Source: Deltaproteobacteria bacterium
Lineage (GTDB): Bacteria; Desulfobacterota; Binatia; DP-6
DNA length: 6,762 nt
Assembly (NCBI GenBank): GCA_005879205.1
Contig: VBLD01000281.1
Location: forward strand, 1 to 6,762
Direction: 5' to 3'
The position numbers and the translations under genes were made by a program. The notes beneath the pieces were generated by a model that did no database searches, had not been told where the DNA came from, and was given only the letters and a program-made list of their open reading frames with translations. How positions within the stretch are numbered: the first letter of the stretch is position 1; the number at the start of each line of letters is the position of its first letter. This document shows, one piece after another, positions 1 through 6,235 of this stretch.

Positions 1-2058
1 CTGTCCGACATCCGCGCGCGCCACTCGCCGCGCGCGATCGGCCTCGTCGGCATCGGCGGCCAGGGGAACCACATGGATGCCCCTTACGGCCTCGGCTTCC
101 TGCGCGCGCTAGGCTCGCGGCGCTGGTTCAACGCCTTCGCGCAGGAGAAGACGCAGCACTGCCTGATGGACCAGTGCATGTTCGACGCCTCGCCGGCCAC
201 CTACCTCCACGCCGACCAGCGGAACGCGCGCTTCCTCCTCGTCCTCGGCACCAACCCACGCATTTCCAATCGCGGGCACAATGCCACGGAGACCTTCAAG
301 GGCTTCGTCGAGGATCCGCTGCACACGCTGGTGGTCGTCGACCCACGCGAGACCGAGACCACGCGCGGCGCACATCGCCATCTGCGCGTCCGGCCGGGCA
401 CCGACGCCTACCTGCTCCTCGCGCTCGCGGCGACGATCGTCCGGCGCGGGCTCGTCGACGAAACGTTCGTCGACGAGAAGACCCGCGACTTCGCGCGGCT
501 CGCCGAGGCGCTCGCGGCAGTGGACGTCGACGAGATGGCGCGGCGCTGCGGGATCGAGCCGGCGGCCGTCGTCGAGACAGCCACCGGCTTCGCCGAGGCC
601 GAGTCGGCCGCCATCTTCTACGACCTCGGCGTCGAGCAGACCCCCTTCTCGACGCTCATCTCGTACCTGATCCGCGTGCTGCTCTCGCTGACGGGGAACG
701 TCGGGCGGCCGGGCGGCAACGTCTTCTTCGAGACCATCCTGGTGCCCGAGCCGTGGCGTCCGCGGGAGCCCGAGCGCGCGCTCGCGTCGGGCATCCCGGC
801 CATCGCCGCGCTCGGCAACTTCGCGATGTTCTCGCCGACGCTCGTCCCGGAGGAGGTCCTGCTCGACCATCCGGAGCGGCTCCGGGCGCTCATCGTCGAG
901 GGCTCGAACCCGTTCCTCTCGTACTCGGACACCGCCCGCTGGCGCGAGGCGCGCGAGCGGCTCGAGCCGCTCGTCGTCGTCGAGCCGGCCATGACCGAGA
1001 CGGCGCGCGCGGCCGACTACGTGCTGCCCACGCCGGTCGGCTACGAGAAGTGGGAGTTCGCGAACTTCCCGAAGGGCTACCCCGAGATCTTCGTCCAGGT
1101 GCGGCCGCCGGTGGTGCCCGGCCCGGCCGAGGCGCTCCCCGAGCCCGAGATCTACGCCCGCCTTGGCGAGGCGATGGGCCTCTTCGGCGACCCGCCGGCG
1201 GCGCTCCACGATCTCGCGGCGGCTGCGCTCGAGCCGGAGGGCGCGATGCCCTTCCTCGCCGCGGCACAGGAGCTGACGGCGACCGACGGGATCGCCAAGG
1301 AGCGGCTCCTCTTCTGGACCTACCGCGTCCTCGGGCCGCATCTCCGGAGCCCCGCGCTGGCCGCGTTCTGGCTCCAGTGTCACCTGAACGCCATGCTCCG
1401 GCTGCCGAGCGTGCTCCGCACCCTCGGGCCGGACTGGCAGGCGAGGAGTCCCTTCGAGGTCGCGGCCGAGCTCTTCCGCCGCATCCTCGATCATCCCGAA
1501 GGCGTGGAGATCGCGCGCCTCGCCGAGGACACGAACCTGGAGGACCACCTCGGCTTCGACGACGGGCGCATCCGCCTCGTCCCCGAGCCGATGCTCGCCG
1601 AGATCGCGCGCGCCGTCGCCTCGCCGCCGGCGCAGGATGCGAGCTTCCCATTTGTCCTCGCAGCGGGCCTTCGCACACGTTGGACGGCCAACACGATCCA
1701 GCGCGATCCGGCCTGGCGGAAGGGTCGCGGGCCGCACTGCGCTCTCAACCTCTCGCCCGCCGACGCGCGCGACCTCGGCGTGCGGGACGGCGACCGCCTG
1801 CGCGTCGCCACGCGGCGCGGGGCCGTCACCCTGCCGGCGCAGATCGACCCGAAGCTCCTCCCCGGCCACGTCTGGATGCCGAACGGCTTCGGCATGATCC
1901 ACGACGGCATGCTCGCCAACCAGAACGAGCTCACCGACAGCGCGGAGCGCGATCCGTTCACCGGCATCCCCCATCATCGCTACGTCCTCTGCAGCCTCGA
2001 ACGATCCGGCGACGGTACCGATCGCCCACAATCTCGAACGGCGCCGACCGCTTTGTGA
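1..2058 (+). CDS. Molybdopterin-dependent oxidoreductase (DMSO reductase superfamily), 5'-truncated by window
   Basis: The frame is open from base 1 and reads family sequence (IGLVGIGGQGNH) before the first ATG at 73, so the true start lies upstream of the window. 685 residues are visible, ending in TGA at 2056-2058. Numbered from base 1, the molybdopterin domain spans roughly residues 1-430, with cofactor-contact style motifs LGTNP (82-86), VVDPRETET (112-120) and EGSNP (300-304). The molydopterin-dinucleotide-binding domain lies at about 549-665 and includes MPNGFGM and NQNELTDSAERDPF. The N-terminal [4Fe-4S] cysteine domain expected in this superfamily would be off the window. Such enzymes use a bis-MGD molybdenum or tungsten centre for two-electron oxidation or reduction. 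The substrate cannot be named from this fragment. The segment QEKTQHCLMDQCMF (48-61) is where subfamilies differ, and I cannot tell which residue, if any, ligates the metal. No partner subunit, signal or chaperone gene is visible downstream. Confidence 0.93.
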   Translation: MSDIRARHSPRAIGLVGIGGQGNHMDAPYGLGFLRALGSRRWFNAFAQEKTQHCLMDQCMFDASPATYLHADQRNARFLLVLGTNPRISNRGHNATETFKGFVEDPLHTLVVVDPRETETTRGAHRHLRVRPGTDAYLLLALAATIVRRGLVDETFVDEKTRDFARLAEALAAVDVDEMARRCGIEPAAVVETATGFAEAESAAIFYDLGVEQTPFSTLISYLIRVLLSLTGNVGRPGGNVFFETILVPEPWRPREPERALASGIPAIAALGNFAMFSPTLVPEEVLLDHPERLRALIVEGSNPFLSYSDTARWREARERLEPLVVVEPAMTETARAADYVLPTPVGYEKWEFANFPKGYPEIFVQVRPPVVPGPAEALPEPEIYARLGEAMGLFGDPPAALHDLAAAALEPEGAMPFLAAAQELTATDGIAKERLLFWTYRVLGPHLRSPALAAFWLQCHLNAMLRLPSVLRTLGPDWQARSPFEVAAELFRRILDHPEGVEIARLAEDTNLEDHLGFDDGRIRLVPEPMLAEIARAVASPPAQDASFPFVLAAGLRTRWTANTIQRDPAWRKGRGPHCALNLSPADARDLGVRDGDRLRVATRRGAVTLPAQIDPKLLPGHVWMPNGFGMIHDGMLANQNELTDSAERDPFTGIPHHRYVLCSLERSGDGTDRPQSRTAPTAL

Positions 2059-2088
2059 CGGGCGCGACGGGCCGCGACGGTCCGTCAC
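2055..2088 (+). terminator. Hairpin across the oxidoreductase stop codon (possible terminator)
   Basis: GTGACGG at 2055-2061 pairs perfectly with CCGTCAC at 2082-2088. The stem extends inward by a G-U and a C-G pair to about 9 bp around a 16-nt loop. The left arm contains the TGA stop. No T-run follows, so it is not a canonical intrinsic terminator. In a GC-rich genome it could still help 3'-end formation or mRNA stability. The loop region carries repeated GCGACGG (2064-2070 and 2074-2080). Confidence 0.35.
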
Positions 2089-2119
2089 CGCAGCGTCAGG
2101 TCCCGGAAGCGCACAGCAG

Positions 2120-2527
2120 TTGAGGGAGGATCCGGGATTGCCGCCTCCCGCCCGCGAGAGGGGCGGACGGGATGGGAGGCCACGGACGCATGCTCACCTA
2201 CGCCCCGTACCATGGGGCGCCGAGTACGCGCTCGCCACCTATTTCCTCGTCTCCTCGGGCCGCGACGGGCTCGGCAACGACAGCAACGGCCTGCCCGACG
2301 CCTGGTGGGCCGGCTACGACGTGGATCTCGGCGCGCCTCTCGGGGACCGCTACGTCTGGAACGGGCTCGTCCGCCGCGACTTCGCCTCGGGCATGGTGCT
2401 GGTGAACGAGCCCGAGCAGCCCGCGCGAACCGTCGACCTCGGCGGCACCTGGCGCGGGCTCGACGGCCAGCTCCGGACCGGCGTCACGCTCAGCCCGACG
2501 AGTGGCGTCGTGCTCCGCGTCCCCTGA
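2120..2527 (+). pseudogene. C-terminal remnant of a putative glycoside hydrolase-like protein, probably frameshifted
   Basis: From about 2216 the frame ending at TGA 2525-2527 reads like the C-terminal end of a large protein: GAEYALATYFLVSS, then DAWWAGYDVDLGAPLGDRY, then RRDFASGMVLVNEP and a beta-rich tail. From memory this resembles the last ~100 residues of putative glycoside hydrolases of the GHL15 type, where a 'VLVN' strand opens a C-terminal beta-sandwich. No catalytic domain precedes it. Upstream in this frame (2120-2210, possible TTG start) the residues are arginine/proline-rich and look non-coding. In the next frame, 2172-2213 reads MGGHGRMLTYAPYH, which looks coding. One extra G in the GGGG run at 2214-2217 would join the two as ...YAPYHGGAEYALATY. 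This is therefore best read as a truncated gene with a 1-nt deletion, or a sequencing error at a homopolymer. Its 3' end overlaps the response-regulator gene tail-to-tail by 38 bp. The family name is tentative; the fragment status is more secure. Confidence 0.6.
2143..2180. repeat. Imperfect inverted repeat in the spacer after the oxidoreductase gene
   Basis: GCCTCCC at 2143-2149 is the exact reverse complement of GGGAGGC at 2174-2180. After a small internal loop, CCCG (2151-2154) can pair with CGGG (2168-2171). There is no T-tract on either strand. It may be a weak terminator or mRNA-stabilising hairpin for the upstream gene, or simply a product of high GC. Confidence 0.3.
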
Positions 2528-2942
2528 CCGGCCGGCGACCGGGCGGCCGGTGTCTGGCCGGCTCGCGCGCCCTCACCAGCGCCCCGATCAGCGCGATCAG
2601 CGCATCGACGTCGATTGGCTTCCGGAGGCAGGCGGAGACGCGGAGGGGCGCCACCTTCTCCTCGAGGTCGTTGCCGCACGAGAAGACGATCACGGGAATC
2701 GACGCGATGTTCGGGTCCTGCATCTGCTGCACCCGGAACTCGAAGCCGTCCATCACCGGCATCATCAGGTCGAGCAAGACCAGCGAAAACGGGGATTCGC
2801 GGACCCGCGCCAGGGCCTCGCGGCCCTCCCCGGCACACACCACATCGTAGCCCGCGTCCTCCAACACCAAACGCACCGCGTCACGGAGGTCCGGGTCGTC
2901 CTCGACGAGCAGGATCGGTCGCACGTGCTGGTATCTCGCCAT
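2490..2942 (-). CDS. Stand-alone response regulator receiver (CheY-like) protein
   Basis: This is a 150-residue protein with a complete REC domain at about residues 8-122. Visible landmarks are the acidic pocket E14-D15-D16 (LLVEDDPDL), phospho-acceptor D58 in LVLLDLMMPVMDGFEF, the switch Ser S88 (VIVFSCGND) and the conserved K108-P109 in LRKPID. No DNA-binding or enzymatic output domain follows. After about residue 122 there is only a basic Arg/Pro-rich tail of roughly 28 residues (REPARHRPPGRRPVRGRG...) that looks like run-on past the domain. Such single-domain regulators take phosphate from a histidine kinase and act by protein-protein contact. No kinase is visible here, so it is an orphan in this window. 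The ATG at 2942 gives a normal REC N-terminus but has no clear Shine-Dalgarno. The gene converges on, and overlaps by 38 bp, the glycoside hydrolase-like remnant. Confidence 0.93.
   Translation of the reverse strand: MARYQHVRPILLVEDDPDLRDAVRLVLEDAGYDVVCAGEGREALARVRESPFSLVLLDLMMPVMDGFEFRVQQMQDPNIASIPVIVFSCGNDLEEKVAPLRVSACLRKPIDVDALIALIGALVRAREPARHRPPGRRPVRGRGARRHSSG
2527..2551. terminator. 8-bp perfect inverted repeat just after the remnant's stop (possible terminator)
   Basis: ACCGGCCG (2527-2534) is the exact reverse complement of CGGCCGGT (2544-2551), with a 9-nt loop. It begins at the last base of the plus-strand TGA and lies inside the basic tail of the opposing response-regulator gene. 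No T-run follows on the plus strand. Position and strength suggest a GC-type 3'-end hairpin, but composition alone could produce it. Confidence 0.35.
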
Positions 2943-2965
2943 GGGGACACTGATACGGCACTCTC

Positions 2966-2994
2966 CCTAAACGCCCGGGCCCCCCGGGCGACAA
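2966..2994 (-). promoter_or_regulatory. Weak candidate sigma70-like promoter for the response regulator
   Basis: On the minus strand TTGTCG (2994-2989) and TTTAGG (2971-2966) are separated by exactly 17 bp. They match the -35 and -10 consensus at 4/6 and 3/6 positions. The spacer is almost entirely the palindrome, a layout seen where a repressor sits between the boxes. The box matches are weak and the genome is GC-rich, so this is a suggestion only. Confidence 0.2.
2972..2990. repeat. Perfect 8-bp palindrome upstream of the response regulator
   Basis: CGCCCGGG (2972-2979) and CCCGGGCG (2983-2990) are perfect inverted copies separated by CCC. They lie about 30 bp upstream of the response-regulator ATG, within the 233-bp divergent gap (2943-3175) that also precedes the DUF1624 gene. 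This could be an operator for a dimeric regulator or an RNA hairpin. It lacks a following T-run on either strand (only TTTAG on the minus strand). I see no other structured element in the rest of that gap. Confidence 0.6.
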
Positions 2995-3175
2995 TACCCG
3001 CCATGTATGGGAATCGACAAAGAAACGAGTGAACGAGGGCGCCGGAGAGGGGGCAGTCGCTCCCCCTCCCTTCAGCCGTGTCGCGAACGAAGGTCGCTGT
3101 CTCGCTACGCGGGAGCCAAGGATATCTCGTCCAGGCTACGTCGCGGTGCGTCAGAACCGCTCGACGTCAGATAGA

Positions 3176-4300
3176 ATGGCGACCAAGGGACGATCGCTCC
3201 GCCTGCCCGCGCTCGACTGGCTGCGCGGCCTAGTCATGATCCTGATGACGGTCGATCACGCCTCGGGCACCTTCAACGCCGGCCGTCTGATGACCGACTC
3301 GCTCGCCCTCTACCAGCCCGGCACGGCCCTCCCCGCGTCGCAGTTCCTCACGCGCTGGATGACCCACCTCTGCGCGCCCACCTTCGTCTTCCTGGCCGGA
3401 GCGGCGCTGGCGCTGAGCGTCGAGAAGCGCCAGGCCGCGGGTGAGCCTCGGGGCGTCACCGACCGCTTCATCCTCGCCCGGGGGCTCCTCATCATGGCAC
3501 TCGATCCACTCTGGATGTCGCCGGTCTTCACGCCCGGGCAGGTCCTCCTCCAGGTACTCTATGCGATCGGCGGAAGCCTGCTGGTCATGATTCCGCTCCG
3601 CCGCCTGGGCAGCGCCTGGCTGCTCGGTATCGGGCTGGCGCTCGTCTTCGGCGGCGAGGCGCTCACCGGGCTGGTACTGCTGGCGACCGGCGGCGACCCG
3701 ACCCTACCGGCCGCGCTGCTGCTCACCGGCGGTCGATTCGGACCGGTGATCATCGCCTATCCGCTGCTGCCGTGGCTCGCCATCATGATGCTCGGCTGGG
3801 CCTTCGGTAGCTATCTCCGGACTGCTCCCCGCGTCGCAGCCGAGCGCCGCCTGCTCGCAGCCGGGCTCGCTGCACTCGCGCTGTTCGTCGTGGTGCGCGG
3901 CCTGAACGGCTACGGCAACATGCGCCTTCTGCGCGAGGACGGGTCGCTCGTCCAGTGGCTACACGTGAGCAAGTATCCGCCGAGCCTGTCCTTCACGGCG
4001 CTCGAGCTCGGGCTCGCGGCGCTCTTGCTGGCGACGTCGTTCCGGGTGGCTCGCCTGGCGCCAGGAGCGGCCCGGACCCTGACGCCGCTCGCCGTTCTCG
4101 GGCAGACGGCCCTCTTCTTCTATCTCCTCCACGTCCACGTCCTCACCCTCGGCGCGCACCTCCTCGGCGCCGCGCACCGCGGCGGCCTCGCCGCCACCTA
4201 TGCGGCGTCGCTGGTGGTCGTCGTCCTTCTCTATCCGCTCTGCGCCTGGTACCGCGATTACAAGCAGGCACGCCCGAACGGCTGGCCGCGATACGTGTAG
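3176..4300 (+). CDS. DUF1624 family membrane protein (heparan-alpha-glucosaminide N-acetyltransferase-like)
   Basis: This is a 374-residue polytopic membrane protein. Family hallmarks are LDWLRGLVMILMTVDH near the N-terminus (D27-H28), FLTRWMTHLCAPTFVFLAG (R60, H64, C66-A67-P68), VSKYPPSLSFTALELG in the C-terminal half, and a final helix followed by a short basic cytoplasmic tail ending NGWPRYV. I count about 8-10 hydrophobic segments. The eukaryotic relative transfers acetyl groups across the lysosomal membrane onto glucosamine. Bacterial DUF1624 members are mostly uncharacterised, so acyl transfer to a surface sugar is inference only. The frame is open back to a GTG at 3029, but those 49 extra residues do not look like family sequence. 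The ATG at 3176 places the LDWLRG motif at residues 13-18, as usual, although it has no clear Shine-Dalgarno. The gene converges on the dipeptidase gene with a 4-bp gap. Confidence 0.9.
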   Translation: MATKGRSLRLPALDWLRGLVMILMTVDHASGTFNAGRLMTDSLALYQPGTALPASQFLTRWMTHLCAPTFVFLAGAALALSVEKRQAAGEPRGVTDRFILARGLLIMALDPLWMSPVFTPGQVLLQVLYAIGGSLLVMIPLRRLGSAWLLGIGLALVFGGEALTGLVLLATGGDPTLPAALLLTGGRFGPVIIAYPLLPWLAIMMLGWAFGSYLRTAPRVAAERRLLAAGLAALALFVVVRGLNGYGNMRLLREDGSLVQWLHVSKYPPSLSFTALELGLAALLLATSFRVARLAPGAARTLTPLAVLGQTALFFYLLHVHVLTLGAHLLGAAHRGGLAATYAASLVVVVLLYPLCAWYRDYKQARPNGWPRYV

Positions 4301-4304
4301 CGCC

Positions 4305-5438
4305 TCAGGGCTCGTTCGCCTCGAGGACGCGCAGGATGTTGCCGCCGAGGATCTTCTCCACGTCGGCGGGCCGGTAGCCGCGCTTGCCGAGCGCGGCGGT
4401 CAGGGCGGGGAGCCTGGCGACGTTCTCCAGGCCGGCGGGCGTGGCCGGAACGCCGTCGAAGTCGCTCCCGAGGCAGACGTGATCGACGCCGGCCACCTTC
4501 ACCATGTGGTCGATGTGATCGACGAGCTTCGCCAGCGGCACCGGCGGCAGGCGCGCCGTCTCCTCGCGCACCGTCCGCCAGAGCTCCTTCGGCCAGAGAC
4601 CAAGCGCTCGTGTGCGGGCCCAGACCGCCTGCTCTCCCTTGAAGAAGTCCTCGTCCAGGAAGGCCGACCCGTAGTTCACGCACACGGCGCCGCCATTTCG
4701 CGCCACGGCCTTCAGCATCGCGTCGGTCATGTTGCGGGGCACGTTGGCCAGCGCTCGCGACGACGAGTGCGAGGCGAGGACCGGCTTCCGCGCGTAGCGG
4801 ACGGCGTCCCAGAAGAGCGGATCCGAGACGTGCGAGAGGTCGACGATCATACCGACGCGGTGCATCTCGTCGATGATCTCGCGGCCGGCGTCGGTGAGAC
4901 CCTGCCCGTCGCTGTCGTCGCCGGACGAGCCGCCGAGCGGGCTCGCGATCGACCAGGTGAGGGTCATGTAGCGCGCGCCGCGCTCGTGGAACGTGCGCAG
5001 GTGCCGGAGCAGCTCGTCGCGGTCTCCCGGCAGCAGCGCGTGGCCGCCTTCGACCCCGAAGAGCGCGGAGATGACGCCGCGCCTGGCGTTCCGGCGGACG
5101 TCGGCGGCGGTCTTCGCCCAGGCGATCGTCTTCGCGTTCTTCCGGATCATCTCGTGGACCGCGTCGAACTGCCGGAGCGCTTCGCCGTAGAAGCCGTCCG
5201 GCTTCGCCTGCCACGGCCCGACGAAGATCGAGAAGAACTGGGCGTCGAGACCGCCGGCCTTCATCTTCGGGAGGTCGACGTGCATGTCCGGCTGCTCGCG
5301 GGCGAAGTCGACGCCGTCGTAGGTGATGCGTTGCGTGCAGTCCGAGTGCGCGTCGATCACGATCGCGCGGGCGTGCAGCTCTCGACCCGGGACGAGCAGG
5401 GACAGGAGGAGCCAGGCGGGCAGGCGCATGCCCGCCAT
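4305..5438 (-). CDS. Membrane dipeptidase (peptidase family M19), exported
   Basis: This 377-residue protein has M19 features throughout. The zinc-site residues are H31 and D33 (IDAHSD), bridging E130 (FGVEGGHAL), H203 (IVDLSHVSD) and H224 (LASHSSSRAL). LGSDFDG (D326, D328) is the substrate-amine region. The family hydrolyses dipeptides, including some with D-residues, using a dinuclear zinc centre. An N-terminal hydrophobic stretch (LPAWLLLSLLVPG) followed by polar residues and ARA before the mature sequence suggests a signal peptide and periplasmic location. The ATG at 5438 is used here; the ATG three codons in (5429) would give a more typical MRLP... signal and is equally possible. One variation: the segment MTLTWSIASPLGG has Trp where the mammalian enzyme has the His of LTH. 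I recall Trp in other bacterial members, so this need not mean inactivity. It is divergent from the GST gene and convergent with the DUF1624 gene. Confidence 0.95.
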   Translation of the reverse strand: MAGMRLPAWLLLSLLVPGRELHARAIVIDAHSDCTQRITYDGVDFAREQPDMHVDLPKMKAGGLDAQFFSIFVGPWQAKPDGFYGEALRQFDAVHEMIRKNAKTIAWAKTAADVRRNARRGVISALFGVEGGHALLPGDRDELLRHLRTFHERGARYMTLTWSIASPLGGSSGDDSDGQGLTDAGREIIDEMHRVGMIVDLSHVSDPLFWDAVRYARKPVLASHSSSRALANVPRNMTDAMLKAVARNGGAVCVNYGSAFLDEDFFKGEQAVWARTRALGLWPKELWRTVREETARLPPVPLAKLVDHIDHMVKVAGVDHVCLGSDFDGVPATPAGLENVARLPALTAALGKRGYRPADVEKILGGNILRVLEANEP

Positions 5439-5475
5439 GGTGACAAAGCCGTGCGAGCCATGCTAGCGGACCCCC
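5439..5475. promoter_or_regulatory. 37-bp divergent gap between dipeptidase and GST genes
   Basis: Only 37 bp separate the two divergent ATG codons. That is too little for two conventional promoters plus leaders, so the promoters must overlap each other or lie within the opposite coding sequences. Neither ATG has a convincing Shine-Dalgarno (only a weak AGCGGA before the GST start). GCTAGC at 5462-5467 is a small palindrome of unknown meaning. Confidence 0.4.
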
Positions 5476-6084
5476 ATGGCCAAGCTGCACTACCATCCGC
5501 TGTCCACCTATTCGCGGCGCGTCCGCATCGCGCTGATCGAGAAGGGGCTCACCGCCGACCTGGTCGAGCTCGACATGGCGGGCGGCGCCCACCGCGCCCC
5601 CGCCTACCTCGCGCTCAACCCGTACGGCCGCGTGCCGACGTTCGAGGAGGACGGCTTCATCCTCTACGAGTCGACGGCCATCCTCGAGTACCTGGAGGCG
5701 AGTCATCCGACCCCGCCGCTCGTCCCCGCCGACGCGCGCGGGCGCGCGCTCGTCGCGATGCACATGAAGCTCTGCGACATCCAGCTGGCCCGGCAGACGG
5801 GTATCATCATCTTCCCGAAGCGGTTTCTCCCGAAGGAGCGGTGGGACCAGGCGGCGATGGCGCAGGCGAAGAAGGAGATCGAGAAGCACCTCGGCGTTCT
5901 CGAGACGCAGCTCCGCGGCAAGCAGTACCTGGTGGCCGACCGCCACAGCCTGGTCGAGGTCTGCTACGCGCCGTTCGTGGAGTTCCTGTCGCTCATGGAG
6001 ATCACGCCGCCACCCGGCGTCGCCGCCTGGGTGGCGCGCATGCTGGAGCGTCCGAGCGCGAGGGAGACGAAGCCGCCGATGTGA
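5476..6084 (+). CDS. Glutathione S-transferase family protein
   Basis: This is a 202-residue protein of normal GST length. The N-terminal thioredoxin-like domain (about 1-82) starts LHYHPLSTYSRRVRIALIEK, in which S10-T11-Y12-S13 occupy the position of the catalytic Ser/Cys motif of zeta/theta-type enzymes. The GSH-binding signature follows: GRVPTF with cis-Pro P54, then E65-S66 in LYESTAILEYLE. The helical C-terminal domain includes YLVADRHSLVEVCYAPFVEF, the usual N-capping region with Glu replacing the common Asp, and ends in the family-like LERPSARE. Members conjugate or isomerise electrophiles with glutathione in the cytoplasm. The specific substrate is not predictable here. The motif resembles but does not match the SSC of maleylacetoacetate isomerases, so I do not assign that role. 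It is divergent from the dipeptidase gene and convergent with the MFS remnant (4-bp gap). Confidence 0.95.
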   Translation: MAKLHYHPLSTYSRRVRIALIEKGLTADLVELDMAGGAHRAPAYLALNPYGRVPTFEEDGFILYESTAILEYLEASHPTPPLVPADARGRALVAMHMKLCDIQLARQTGIIIFPKRFLPKERWDQAAMAQAKKEIEKHLGVLETQLRGKQYLVADRHSLVEVCYAPFVEFLSLMEITPPPGVAAWVARMLERPSARETKPPM

Positions 6085-6088
6085 TGGG

Positions 6089-6235
6089 TCACCGGGGCTC
6101 CAGGCCGCCGAACGCGACGCCCCGGCGCTCCGGCCCGAGGCCGGTCACCAGCGCGGCCAGCACGAACACCGTCGCCGCGGTCATCGCCATCGAGGTGGCG
6201 TAGCTCGTGCGCGCCGCAAACAGCGCCTCGAGATC
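6089..6235 (-). pseudogene. C-terminal remnant of an MFS transporter
   Basis: The minus strand reads DLEALFAARTSYATSM, then a hydrophobic helix (AMTAATVFVLAALVTGLG) and PERRGVAFGG, ending in TGA (6091-6089). A final transmembrane helix followed by LGPE-R-RG-x-x-F is typical of the C-terminus of major facilitator superfamily permeases. About 48 codons are recognisable. Upstream (higher coordinates) the same frame stays open but becomes Ser/Thr/Ala-rich and simply antiphases the toxin gene, so family likeness stops at about 6235, exactly where the toxin gene ends. An internal ATG (MAMTAATV) exists, but a single-helix product would not be a transporter. I read it as the tail of a disrupted permease gene. 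A working gene would need its 5' part, which could survive beyond the window on the far side of the toxin-antitoxin genes. Confidence 0.55.

Noticed and set aside
956..971. 16-bp perfect palindrome (AGCGGCTCGAGCCGCT) inside the oxidoreductase gene
   Set aside because: It lies in well-conserved coding sequence and is expected from GC-rich codon choice for Glu-Arg-Leu-Glu-Pro. Nothing around it suggests a site.
109..2088. 659-codon open frame on the minus strand opposite the oxidoreductase, and a 649-codon plus-strand frame at 174-2123
   Set aside because: Both are low-complexity Arg/Ala/Glu-rich or Arg/Pro-rich translations typical of shadow frames in GC-rich DNA. The overlapping frame encodes a clear molybdopterin enzyme.
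3029..3175. N-terminal extension of the DUF1624 protein to a GTG at 3029
   Set aside because: The 49 extra residues are not hydrophobic, do not resemble the family, and there is no ribosome site. The ATG at 3176 gives the usual distance to LDWLRG.
6130..6144. 6-bp inverted repeat CCGGCC-CGA-GGCCGG near the GST/MFS junction
   Set aside because: It falls inside the recognisable permease remnant coding sequence and has no T-run, so there is no good reason to call it a terminator.
4200..6203. 667-codon plus-strand and 562-codon minus-strand frames (4200-6203, 4258-5946)
   Set aside because: They are antisense or out-of-frame shadows of the DUF1624, dipeptidase and GST genes. Their translations show no domain pattern and are Arg-rich.
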